From positions 94,310 through 158,309 of the forward strand of contig SSNU01000265.1 in NCBI GenBank assembly GCA_012064415.1: DNA of 64,000 nucleotides, read 5' to 3'. This DNA comes from Gyrodactylus bullatarudis (Eukaryota; Platyhelminthes; Monogenea; Gyrodactylidea; Gyrodactylidae). A model generated the notes under the pieces. That model saw only the letters and a list, made by a program, of their open reading frames with translations, ran no database searches and had not been told where the DNA came from. This document shows, in pieces, positions 46,910 to 58,415 of this stretch (positions are counted from its first letter, which is position 1; the number at the start of each line of letters is the position of its first letter). A program made the translations under genes and the position numbers.

Positions 46910-48903
46910 TAACGGAAAATATTGCCGAGCTTCTACTAAAATATTATCTAATGATGAAGATATCTTCATGAAGAATCAGAAGTCGAGGGAATATTTAGTG
47001 ATTAAGCTTATATTTCGCCGGATCTCATCAGACTATTACACCGGCTTTATATTTAATTTTTGAGCATATGCAAATTGCTCTTATTGGTTCAAAAAATATT
47101 TTTTGGGGGATGAAACATATAATTTTTACGGTAATTTCCCAAATCTTAATCAATATAAATTTTGAACGTTTTTAATCGTTTTTTTTTTGAATTTTCCCAA
47201 AACCTTGTTAAAATGAACAGAATGTTGAACTTTTCAAATATACACAAACTGTAAAGAAAGTAACTGTTTTAGAAAGTTATTGAATACCCTCTCAGTTGTG
47301 GGTGTTGTAGATGGTCTGAAGAACTTTTTGATTTGATCAAATGATTTTAAAAAAACGTTTCACTGCTGTTCAAAATTTTAGGTCAAACTGTAGAGCTCAA
47401 TCAATGACAAAAGAAGTACATCGAACTGTAAGAATGAGAATTTTTTATATTTTTTCGAAAAATCTCAGAGTAAAAGAAAATTCTTCTCGCTAGTATAGTT
47501 GTAGATATAACCCTCTTTAAATAATGATCAAAGATTGCATGGCTTTATCGATCGCTTATCAGATTAAATTATTCTTTTTTTTGGAACATGTTTTCCCTTC
47601 CTCTGTGACAACGAATGCATTTTTTTCTATATAGAAAAGTATATTTTTTCTATTAATTACTTTTCTTTAGTGATCAACGAATTTATACAAATAGAAAGTA
47701 ACTAAAAGTAATGTTGATAAAGCATAGGGAAATCTATTTTCATTTGCCCGATGAACGACGATATGAAATAGGGAGAATACCTACTGTATAAATCCATAAA
47801 TGTTTATTTTGCATTCGTATTTCAGTATAGAAGTGAAGTTAACCAATGAAACATCAAGTTTTACTAATTTTAGGGCAATTTCAAGTTTATTTGAAGATTT
47901 CTATTTTTTTAAATATTAATATCACGTGATAAAACTTCTGTGTATCATGAACGATAGACCTTTGAGAAAATACTTATTTCGAACGGGGCTCATTAATAGA
48001 GTTTTTTACAACTATTTCGGCTATATGCTCATTCGATAGAGAATTGTAAATTGTGAGAGAAGAATCCTTTTGGATTAAATATTTTAAATTTTGTTCTTAT
48101 ATATAGAATCTAATTTGAAAATTAGTAATTTTTAAATACGCGCCAACAAGTTTTGAATGAATTTTACTACGATAATTGATAAAATACACTTTTTTGAGCA
48201 ATCTGTATTACTTTTTGTATGGGAATTATTCTGAAAGCTATTTAAAATCGCTTCGCTACATATCAAGATGCTAAAACTCAAAAAACGCACTTAATTTCTT
48301 GCTTGTTTGTAATTCAGAGTTTAGAGTTATAAAGTTTTATTTTTTATTTGGTCATAAAATAAAACCTTATTTTGACCAAAAAAATCTGATCCTTTTAGTC
48401 ATAATTTAACATTGAAAAGTAGAAAAATAATTTTCTATCATACTACGATAATTGTTAATTAGAACATTTTGGAATATTTGCATTTTACTTTTTAAATATT
48501 AAAATTGGAACATTTAAAAATATTTTAGTGTATTATTTTTGAGGCCTTATTGAAATTTAAATTCGAACTGAACATGGGTAATTGATTTAGGTTCATGGGG
48601 ATTTTTTCTCACAAGCAAATAATCATAATCCAAGAACGAAAAAGATACACAAGAAGGTGTGCGTGCGTGTTCTTTGATATCACTCGACAATAGATTAATA
48701 GAATAACTAAAATGTATAACCGAAATTTCTTTATCAAATTAACAAATGGTGCTAATCTGGTTCATTATCAGGATAATTTTTGATCCTAATTTATGTTACA
48801 TTCTATTTAAAATAGGATTTTTCTCTTTGCATAATAATACTGATCCTTATAAACTATGGCGATCAGAATAAAATATTCTTTAAGATTTAAAATAATTGAA
48901 AAA
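46910..48903. other. Non-coding, nothing recognised
   Basis: About 2 kb of AT-rich DNA with no open frame worth reporting. Confidence 0.45.
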
Positions 48904-49599
48904 TACAGAAGAATTTTTTTTATTGGAACATATTATTTTTATTGGAACACGAGTAATTACTAATACTCCCCCCCTAATTAAGTATTATTTATCTCGACCA
49001 ATCAAAATGCAGCAAGTGATTTCTATACATTTAGATAGGAAAATAAGTTAGTTTTTTTGAAAATGGGAAAATTCACTGTTTTCAGGGGAAAATGAGTGCC
49101 AAATCCATCTTCAGCACATTTTAAAACCTCTGATCTTCATTAAAGAGGAAAAGACAACAAATTGGTGAGTATATACGAGAAAATTTATTTGGTAAAATTA
49201 TGTCAATTACAAAAAGTGAGATAGTTTTTGAAGGAAGAAAGGACAGGATAAACTCTTTGAAACTTAGATTGGACACATATAGATATACGATTTGAGCATA
49301 AAACTAAAAGCGAATCCCATAAGAATCAACAGAAATACTCACTGAAACTCCGTCATTGAAACTTGATCAACCGTTGAGCTGCATAGTTATAAAGTCGACA
49401 ATCAAAGATATCGGTGCTCATTCCTGAAAATCTTCCTTCTTTGGACTCAACTAACTTATTTTCCTATCTAAATGTATAGAAATCACTTGCTGCATTTTGT
49501 TTGGTCGAGATAAATAATACTTAATTAGGGGGGGGAGTATTAGTAATTACTCGTGTTCCAATAAAAATAATATGTTCCGATAAAAAAAATTCTTCTGTA
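48904..49599. mobile_element. TA-flanked MITE with 130-bp terminal inverted repeats
   Basis: Left arm 48904-49035 and right arm 49450-49599 are near-perfect complements, from 'tacagaagaatttttttta' to 'cctatctaaatgtatagaaa' and back. Ends are TA-CAG...CTG-TA, fitting a TA target duplication of Tc1/mariner type. The 400-bp interior has no transposase. The smaller element at 52304-52505 shares the arm sequence. Confidence 0.8.
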
Positions 49600-49654
49600 A
49601 TAATATGTTTCAAATTTTTCTTTATTTTTTACTACTTAATAATAATAATAGTAC

Positions 49655-51105
49655 TTTTGAACCAAGTAGTTCTTCAGGGAGCTGTTCGGCAGAGATTGAC
49701 TATAACGTTGTTCGCTTGCTACCTGACTATGTTGTCTTCTGGCATGGACTGGTCTATTTGTAGAAAAAGAAAGGGGAGAGAAAAGTGTAGTATTTCTTAA
49801 AGAATAAGGATTATAAAAATTATGGTGATTGTTATAGAATCAGAATTATTAGAGTAATAACTCTGATAATATAATTCATCACTTGAAAGAACATTAAAAT
49901 TAGGATTAGAATAAAAAAAATTTAGATTACCCTTATAAAAATAGTTTGGACTCACACAATATTTCGAATACATGTCGTATTCTTCTTCTGGCGTGAGATT
50001 TTTCAAAAAACTTAAGATACTTAAAACCTTGTGTGTCCAGTCAAAACCTTAAACCAATCAGATTTCTTCTCAACTTTAATCAATCAATTCTAACCAACGA
50101 TTTCCAATATTTATATCCGTCTTATTACCATTAACAACCTCGTTTAGTTTAACTTCCATAGACTCCAAAATCATATTTGTGTACTTATTCCTCATGTTTC
50201 CTAGACTTTTTACGTTATTAAAATCTATAATATGATCTGGATTATCAGCCCAGTGTTTAGCTAGTGGTGACTTGTCTACCTGTACCTTTTCTATAGCCTT
50301 TTTATGTTCTATACACCTAATTTCAAAATTTCTTTCGATGCGACCCATGTATGACTTTTCGCACGAGCAAGTTATTTTATAAATACCTTGAATCTCATCT
50401 AGATCTAATTTTTGTTTTTCAGTCAAAAAATTTCCTATTTTATTTGATAACCTAAAAATAGTCTTTATATCAAATTTTTTTTAAATCAGAGATATATATC
50501 AATACTCAATTGGGAAAAATCCAGTAAAACAATATTATAAAAATCAAAAAAAAATTATTATTCTCAAATTTTTCTTTTGTACTAACAATAAAACTATTTA
50601 TTAAATTATCTGGATAACCATTTTTTTGAAAAATAAAAACAAGTTTCTTTAAATTTTCTCTTAAAAAACCAGTATCACATAATCTTAGTGTTCTTAAAAT
50701 TTCCCCTTGTAATGTATTTAATTTATATTTTCGAGGTGCATATGAATGATAATTCATAATTATATTTTTTATTTGTAGGTTTTCTGTAAACTCGAGTTTG
50801 GATTTCAGCTTCTGTTCATTAGTTTCAAATCTAGAAAATTTAAAGAGTTATCTTCTTTTTTTTCTGTTGTCAACTTAATGGTTCTATATTCCCTTCCTAC
50901 TCTAGATATAGCTATACTTATTTGTCGATTGGTAGCCTTTGATATTACTAAATAGTCATCTAAGTACCTTATGAGTAATTTTGGTCTAATTTCCCTAATA
51001 AGCATGTTATCTATTTCTCTTCCCTTTCTTTTTCTACAGATAGACCAATACAAGCCAGAAGACAACATAGTCAGGTAACAAGCGAACAACCTTATAGTCA
51101 ATAAT
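49655..51105 (-). mobile_element. Penelope-like element with inverted pLTR-type ends
   Basis: The lower terminus (49655-49770) and upper terminus (about 51014-51105) share about 80 bp as inverted repeats ('gttgttcgcttgctacctga' versus its complement). On the minus strand, inside the upper terminus, the RT tail appears: 'LLIRYLDDYLVIS' (YLDD) and 'NSLNFLDLKLMN' (50805-51012). Then comes 'YAPRKYKLNTLQGEILRTLR' in another frame, then the GIY-YIG nuclease at 50426-50076 ('GIYKITCSCEKSYMGRIERN' to 'NRWLELID'). A small further frame 'KNLTPEEEYDMYSKYC' (49797-50006) is preserved in the 40975 copy too. RT motifs A and B are missing and frames are broken, so it is defective. Confidence 0.85.
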
Positions 51106-51111
51106 AATAGT

Positions 51112-51735
51112 TTTATTTAACAATACATATGTTATATATGTAAACATAAATAATTCTTCATATTACTCTGAGTACATTAATTTATTCTTGAGTTCATTTT
51201 TGAATTTATTCAAGCTTAGGTTTTTAATCGATATATTGATATTTTTAAATATGTTTTTGCATTTATTAAATATTGCCAGCTTTTTTAGGTTGCCAAATTC
51301 TGGAATATTATAGCGTAATCCTTGGTGGTTAGAGCTTACTATAGGGGATGATTTGATAAGAGTCATTGATTTCAGTTCTCTTCTAAGTCTAGGAGAATTA
51401 TTCGGGGAGTTTAGTTCAGTTTGATAACCCGAAGATAGTAGCCTTAAAAATCGTTTTTGTGGAGATTGAATCTTTTTCGACCATTTTCTACCTTTAAGAT
51501 TCCATACTGCCGAACAATATTCTATAACTGGTCTAGCATAAACTTTGAACAAAAGTGTTTTCATTCCATCAGTCTTCATGCATTTGTGTACATGAATGAG
51601 TCGACCAATGAATTTCTTTTTAATTTTCTTAGAGTGGTCAGAAAAATCAAGTCTATGAGATAAGTGACGCCAAGGTCTTTTAGTCTCTCTTTGGGAAGAA
51701 TTTTCTCTTGATCAATAAAGAGCGCTTTTCTCCAA
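51112..51735 (-). pseudogene. Second-type non-LTR retrotransposon RT tail
   Basis: The minus strand reads 'RLKDLGVTYLI', then after a frameshift 'DHSKKIKKKFIGRLIHVHKC', then 'VYARPVIEYCSAVWN', 'IQSPQKRFLR' and 'LNKFKNELKNKLMYSE'. This is the post-palm region of Jockey/CR1-type RTs but a different lineage from the other four relics. The A/T-rich end 'gttaaataaaactattatt' (minus) abuts the Penelope terminus at 51105, so one element inserted against or into the other. Confidence 0.75.
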
Positions 51736-52303
51736 AAAATCTTACACAGACTATTTACATCTAAACTGAATAAAAATATGAAAAGTCAATGATTGTTTAG
51801 ATTAAGCTAAAACATTGAAATAATTTCAAAATTACTACATTTTCAAGGTTATTTTTGAGCTTAAATTATTGAAATCATTTCTCAAATAATATAAATTAAG
51901 ATGATTTATATTGATGAAATACCATGATATAAAATTTTTTTAATACATTATCTTCAAAATATAAGTTATAAACTAAAATTAATTAATTTTTTAGATGGTT
52001 TTAAATTGTCTAAATAAGCATTTAAATTCATTTTTGAAGCTCTACTCATTACCCAAGAATTCAGGAGGTCAAACGTAGGAAAATTAGCAGAAAAAATCAT
52101 ACGAGAAAGTATTTATTACGGACTCAAAACAAATAGGAAGTAGGCTCCAGAATTTGAGCTATTTTCGATCCAGCGGTCAGTAAAACTTTAGATAGGTTTC
52201 ATAGAGATGACAGGGTTTCACAAGATACCCTTTTATTCTATGAAGCATTTCTCATTAACGAAACCATCTAAAGTATTGAGAAGAAATTTTGTAAACTTAA
52301 TTA
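51736..52303. other. Non-coding, nothing recognised
   Basis: No gene seen. Confidence 0.4.
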
Positions 52304-52505
52304 CAGTAAAAATATTTCTATTGAAACATCTTATTTTTATTGAAACACGAATATTTACCCCCTAATTAAGTATTATTTATCTCGGTCTATCTAAATGTAT
52401 AGAAATCACTTGCTGCATTCTGATTGGTCGAGATAATACTTGATTAGGGGCTAAACATTCGTGTTTCAATAAAAATAAGATGTTTCAATAGAGATATTTT
52501 TACTG
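52304..52505. mobile_element. TA-flanked 202-bp hairpin MITE
   Basis: Arms of about 90 bp: 'cagtaaaaatatttctattg' at the left and its complement at the right, meeting near 52410. Flanked by TA on both sides. Shares 'atttatctcg' and 'tatagaaatcacttgctgca' blocks with 48904-49599, so it is a shorter relative. Confidence 0.8.
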
Positions 52506-54017
52506 TAATCTTACAAACTCAATTTTTTGTTCGAATAAAATTTCTAGAAGAAATTGCCCATGTGTGTAATTGAAATAAAATAGATTCGTGTGTTTTTAAT
52601 TTTCCACTGCTTTCCTTATCTGAGCAAGTTTATTCATTACATTGTTTTTTTTCTAAAAATCTTTCTGAAGCCAATTTGTAGAATTAGGTTTAATTTTTAT
52701 CATTCAAACAACGAGTTTTTTCAATCAATTTTCTCAATATTCACAAGTCTTGATAAGCTCGAATATATATTTAATTGTGAAGAACGCCAGCGAGTATGCA
52801 ACGAAATTAGGACATTCAATTCTCAGACGTTGTTGTATCTATATTGCAAAATTAGGGAAATGATGATAGTCTTCTCTTCGTTTTCCCAGTATCCCCATCC
52901 AACCCCTGTTGTGGAAAAATTAGACACTATAAATAAATTATTAGCTTATATTTTTCTGCCTTATATAAACATCTTTTATCTGTATTTTTTTATATGATGA
53001 AGATATTAATAATGATGATACTATAAAAATTTGTAGCCGATTTTCCAAGTCATAAATCTTCAAAGTGTACAGAAGATAAGTAAAATTATTGTCGAAATTG
53101 ATAAATCTTTACAGTGTGTACTTATAGAATTTTGTGTTATTTCCATTATCGTAGAGCTGAAAATAAAGAGTCGGTTCACAATTAGATTCAAACTTGTTTA
53201 GTAAGATTAAGTACATTTTAAAGTTATTTTAAGAGATATGACTTAGAAAATCATTCTGGTTATAGAGACCTAGACATAGATGACATATTGAAATTTTCAA
53301 CAAAATTGAGCTTGAAATAAGAAAGATAGAAGCACTCCAAGTGGGTTGACTTGGGGAGAAAAAATCTTAAATTGGTCACATTGGTAGAGAGGTTTTAATA
53401 TTTTAGTCAGTTCCTCTTCTTTATATACTTATTTTAGGAAGCTCACTGTATTTTGGATTAAACCTAAAGCTCACTCGTATTGTAAAGTGTCATAATTTAT
53501 AAATACTCTGAAATTTGGTGCATTCTCTTTGTTAAAAACTTGATTTAGTAATATTTTTAGCAAAATAGTTGAATATTTTCATTGATTGAATTTTGGCTTT
53601 TATGAATGAAAAAGTATAACTGTCTAATATTTTCTTGATATAAAAACTAATTGGAATAAAGTTTTGTCAGCATATTTGAGAATTTCGATAATTTTTCTTT
53701 GTCGAATGATTCCAAGTTTAAATACATGTATTTTTGACTCGAGGGCTTATAAACTTTAAAGTATACCATGATTTATGTTGCTACAAACCTGTTCTTAATA
53801 AGAAGATAACAGTCCTTTATAAATTTTAAAAAGAAGTATTCAATGTAGAATTTTCCGTTCAGGGATCTGGGTGGCAAGATTTTTTACAAATAAATGGTTG
53901 ACGTAAATTTTTATAAAACGTCCGAAAATCCGTTTAAATTCATATTTGTAATCATAAGAAAAAGGTTTTTGATTTATTGAATAACATGAAATGATCAATG
54001 AATTTCTAAATTTCTAG
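52506..54017. other. Non-coding in the proposed A-B intron
   Basis: A 135-codon plus frame at 52590-52997 begins at GTG, is Phe/Ile-rich and matches nothing I know. It could hide an exon but lacks clear splice ends. Nothing else seen. Confidence 0.4.
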
Positions 54018-54279
54018 GTCAAAGAAAAGTTCAACCTGACAAATAATGAACATACTGACCCCCGTAATGGAACCAAACTGAAGCAGCAATCCGATGATAT
54101 TTATTCTTCAGCCTCGCCACTAGGACTAGCTTATAACAATAACAATAATGAAAACAATGATTATACATTTTATAATGGAACCTTTGCCATGCGTTCTATA
54201 AGGACAGCCAACACTAATCTGAAGAAAAAAACTGAGCATTATGAGCTGAGAAGAAATGACCTAGGTCAACTTAAAAATG
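54018..54279 (+). CDS. Putative exon B of an unrecognised split gene
   Basis: Bounded by acceptor 'aaatttctag|gtcaaa' and donor 'aaaatg|gtatgc'. Open for 87 codons in phase 0 entry and phase 1 exit. The encoded stretch includes 'VKEKFNLTNNEHTDPRNG', 'KQQSDDIYSSASPLGLAYN', an Asn run 'NNNNNENND', 'FAMRSIRTANTNLKKKTEHY' and 'ELRRNDLGQLKN'. Composition (acidic, basic and Asn-rich, GC-richer than flanks) is clearly coding-like. It joins exon A upstream and exon C downstream in frame. No domain is recognised; the sequence looks intrinsically disordered and intracellular. Confidence 0.6.
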
Positions 54280-54940
54280 GTATGCAAATCTATCATAATT
54301 CTCTCATTAACAAGTTGACGTTTTGAGAGCTAATAGGGACACTGGGATGTTTCTGAGAAACTTGAAAATTACCTGGTGAAAATAGTTTCTTCAGTCAATA
54401 TTAGAGATTCTCAGCTGAGAATTCTTGCTTGGCCCTCAGCTTTATTACTTAAAAAGCAAACTTTGTTTTCTAAATGTCGTTTCAGCCCTGAGATACAAAA
54501 AAAAATATTTTGAAATTTAATTTTATATTGCAGCATCTATACTTACAAAGATTATCTACAATTATTTCGTTCTAGGTGCTAAGAAATATATCGCATAGGT
54601 TTGTCTTATTTTTGTAATGGTCCATTACTAATTATAATGAATTAGCCCATGTCGCTGAATTTTAAAGCTTACTAATGAACCCCAACATGACTACTAGTCA
54701 TTGACTAGTACGAAAGACCGTTATTATACTTGCTAACGTTTTACCTAGTAAGCACTTTTAAGTTTTTTGAATATTCCTAACCCCAGTAAGCATATTTACG
54801 GTAAGCATACTTATTTTTACATTTATACCCTCAAAATTTTTATTATAAAAATAATAAAGATAATAAACACACTTATAATCGTATTTAAAATCTGTCGGAT
54901 GAAGATTGGTTCTGACAGTAGGTGGAACTTATTTGAACTC
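54280..54940. other. Intron-like sequence between exons B and C
   Basis: AT-rich, stops in all frames, no repeat bounded. Confidence 0.4.
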
Positions 54941-55212
54941 AAGCTAGTTGACATGAAGATGAGAATTTACTATTTTTACAAAAAAACTCAATATTTTTCT
55001 CTGGATTCACAGAAAATAATAACTTTTTGAATTCGATATTCGAAAAACGGCCTAATTTCGGTCAGATTGAAGTTTTCGGAATTTTTTTTAATATCAACAA
55101 CTTATTAGCTCATTCCATGTAGAATTAAAAAAAATTTTTCTGCGAATCCGGAAAAAACATCGAGTTTTTTGTAGTAAATAGTAAAATCTCATCTTCATGT
55201 CAATTAGGTTTA
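54941..55212. repeat. Foldback family 1, short near-perfect hairpin copy
   Basis: Arms of about 130 bp: 'aagctagttgacatgaagat' at the left and 'atcttcatgtcaattaggtt' at the right. The arms meet near 55080 where the about 430-bp centre of the long copies is missing. It lies between exons B and C. Confidence 0.75.
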
Positions 55213-55753
55213 TATTTTCCAGTTTTGAAGTTGACTCCTGTTCCCTCGTTGATTCGTATTTCATACACATAATTCTCGTCACGTTTCATTATCACACCAT
55301 TAAGATTTGAATGTTCCAATGGGCCTTTGTTGACCCCTTAAGTTTATCCACTTTTTAACATGCTCTAAAAGTGTCGTAATGAATATCTTTTATTTTTTTA
55401 TAAAATAGCCTATCATTCCTATTTATAATGAAATTATTTTCCACTTTTGTCTCTGTGTCTACACAAGAAATAATCAACTCACGTTACGCTAAATTACCTC
55501 AGAGTTTTCACGTTCCCTATACCAGAGACTGGATTTTCAATATTTTACAGCTTACATTTGTTTTGTTGAGATTTCTAACAAAAGATTTATTATTATCTTT
55601 ATCTGTATTGATTGATGTAAGATGAAATAATTCAGTTGACAAAGTTGCTTGTGCAATATTTGTATTAATTCGACTAATATATCTCTATAATTTGCTAATT
55701 TATGAAAAGAAAAGACAATAGAATCTTTTTTTCAATTTTCTTTCATTGCTTAG
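55213..55753. other. Intron-like sequence before exon C
   Basis: No gene. The short plus frame 55428-55625 has no motif. Confidence 0.4.
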
Positions 55754-55833
55754 ATGCAAAGTACAGTCTAGACTCACTCTCCATAATTGACGAGAAGGCC
55801 ATCCAATCAAAATACAATGAAAACAACTCTAGG
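55754..55833 (+). CDS. Putative exon C of an unrecognised split gene
   Basis: Acceptor 'ttcattgcttag|atgcaa' and strong donor 'tctagg|gtgagt'. Entered in phase 1 it encodes 'DAKYSLDSLSIIDEKAIQSK' then 'YNENNSR', and it leaves in phase 0. Both phases match neighbours B and D. Continues the charged, Asn/Ser-rich character. Confidence 0.55.
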
Positions 55834-56345
55834 GTGAGTACTTCTCCTATAACTATTGATGATTTCAAACATATCTATATAAAGCTAGTTTTCAAAGTCT
55901 TACAAAGTTCTCAATTTTTCATCTGAAAATCGGATTGAATCAAGATTTTTCAAAATATAAATTATGAGGCCCACTTTTGTTGATTTCAAAAATGATCAAA
56001 AGTCGATTTTTAGGATCATGGTTAGAATAGTTTTTGATTTGAATTTGAGCGCCAAAAACAATTTTCTTTGAATAACTCAAACCCGAACCTTTCAAGGCTT
56101 AAAAACGTAACCTAAATCTATTTTCCACACTCTTTAGAAAAGTTTAAGCCTCTAAACAATAGTATAGTTTTTCTCTTGTAATAAAGCATGTAGCACCAAT
56201 ATAATGTTTTGTGTAATCAAAATTTGTCCCCGTTTATGGGAACAAAAAAAGCACTAAATCAAGTCTCGTGATTGATGTAATCTTTTCCATGTTAAATTTT
56301 ACCCTTGAAAAACAATGGAAAAGCTTTTGAATTTTCCTATCTATT
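55834..56345. other. Intron-like, with foldback family 2 fragment
   Basis: About 55930-56070 carries family 2 blocks ('gatttcaaaaatgatcaaaa', 'atttttaggatcatggttag'). No gene. Confidence 0.4.
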
Positions 56346-56690
56346 AACCCTATCGAGATGATAAGAAAAACAATTGACAAAAAGGACTCACAGTTAATAT
56401 AAATCGATTCCAAATAAGATTCCAATGGAAATTCTATGCAATAAGGATTCTTTAGATTCCTTTTAAGAAAGTCGAATTTCCATCTACTAACAAGTAGATG
56501 AAGAATATAAATTAAATTTTAAGAACTTTGGTTATTTTATCAAAGTTTAGATATCTCTTTGATAATTTTTGGGATTCTTGAGATTCATTTAGCCTTTATT
56601 ATAAAATAGATTATGTTATAGTCTTAGTAGATCTGCGCAATAATGGAGAATATCTGATTTTGAATAATCCCCCTATATAGGGTGAATCCC
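56346..56690 (+). repeat. Dispersed 350-bp repeat, copy 2
   Basis: Direct match to 33425-33775. See that copy for landmarks. Roughly 80% identical by eye. Confidence 0.65.
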
Positions 56691-58099
56691 ACAAAAGAAT
56701 CCAAAGAATTCGTAGAAATATATATTTAGTTTTATGTTTGAATCGTAAATTTATATAAACTAGCTTTGGACGCCATGCATGGAGGAGGTTAGAAATTTTT
56801 TTATCAAAATGCATGAATAAATTTTCATAAATATTCTGATACGAGCAGAAAACTACCAATCAAGGATACGCATCATCAGAGACATTGTATAAACACATTC
56901 AAATCATATAAAAAAACATGTATCCGTAAGATAAAAAAGCTGACTGATGTTTTCACGTAAGATTTTCTATTTCAACGGATTTTATTGTGGAAAATAATTC
57001 AATAAATTTCAATTTCCCCTAAAATTTTCAGACATCAACACATTCTATAGATAAAGATTTATTGATTTCTCTTCTTGTGATATCAAGGGTTGAATTTCTT
57101 AAAAATTCTGTGTAATTTTAAATATTGGAATACATAATATAAAAGTGCAAATCAGTCCTCACTAGCCAATATGAAATAAGAAGTTTGAATATATATTTAA
57201 ATAAGAGTCTTTCAAAATTGTAAAAATTTTAATTTGTTAAACTGGTGAATAAATTTAGCAAATTGCTTAAAATTTTTTATCGATTTTGAAAATTTTTCTT
57301 GAATATGGCGAGTTTCCCCCAATTTGAACTCTGTGTCATATCTTGATCCAATATATCAGTATCAAATTGATAAAATTATTAGATCAAACGTTGGAAATTA
57401 GCCAAATTTTCGAATTTCGAATTTAATTTTTGTCAGATTGAATTTCAGATTTATTTTTCTATCTCATGGGATCATTTCAAAAATTCCGCATGTTCTTAAC
57501 TTGAGGATTTTGCAAAATTCTTTTACTTTTTCTTAGGAAATCAAGAAAGTTAGTAGAGTTGATAGAAAAATGTTCGTTATCACCCACACTCTATCCAGAA
57601 TAGTACAGATTATGGTGTTTACATTTAAGTCTAACCTTTTGTAGAGAAAAAATCCTTCATTATTGCTAGTTTAGATAAGATTACATGTACCAATTTTAAA
57701 AAATACCAAACTACTTATCAGGCATCTAATCTGGAATTGTATGCTTCATTAAAAAATGGTGGAAACATGAAAATTAGAAATGTATTTAATAAAGAGCATC
57801 GTTCATACATACGTTATGTATTACATAATCAATCTATAGAACAGGCTTCATATCAAACAGGCTCGGATCGAAATTCAAATCATTATTATTCAGCGAATTT
57901 TTGAACAACTACTGTATAATGAAATTTGGTCACGAGACGTAAATTTTTATCCTCTATTGAATGGTGTGAGTCTCACGACAAAAATATCATGGATAACAAA
58001 GTTATTTTATATCAGTTATAAAGGATCCTAGAAAAATATTTTTTATGCCATAAGAAAGTATAGAAAATTTTCTATAAAATGGTGTTTAATTATATATAG
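56691..58099. other. Intron-like sequence before exon D
   Basis: No coding signal or clear repeat boundary seen. Confidence 0.4.
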
Positions 58100-58226
58100 A
58101 GTCTTGAGAAATTGAAGAGAAATTCAAAGTTAAAAGTGAATCAAAGGGATAATGATAATTCTAGCTTTAATTTCATTGGTCGGAATAATACTCGAATGCA
58201 TTGGTCAATGAAAATGGGGCAGAGAG
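58100..58226 (+). CDS. Putative exon D of an unrecognised split gene
   Basis: Acceptor 'attatatatag|agtctt' and donor 'agagag|gtataa'. Phase 0 in, phase 1 out. Encodes 'SLEKLKRNSKLKVNQRDNDN', 'SSFNFIGRNNTRMHW' and 'SMKMGQR'. Basic and Asn-rich like B and C. The branch region is AT-rich with a weak pyrimidine tract, so it is less certain than B and C. Confidence 0.45.
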
Positions 58227-58415
58227 GTATAACTAACAGATTTATTAGCTTGTACATTTATTTCGAGACGTTATCTATCCAATTAACTGTAATTAAAAAT
58301 TTATACTACATTATACAATTTGTGTGAATGAGTAAATGATATATTCTCAAGATATAAAATATTTTCGTAAAATTTCGATTCAAAACTGTATAAGAAAACA
58401 ATCAATTCAATATGT

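Noticed and set aside
52590..52997. 135-codon plus-strand open frame
   Set aside because: Begins at GTG, low-complexity hydrophobic composition, no family resemblance and no clean splice ends. Kept only as a note in the gap entry.
33425..56690. Two 350-bp direct repeats as LTRs of one retrotransposon
   Set aside because: They are 23 kb apart with unrelated elements between and show no TG...CA ends.
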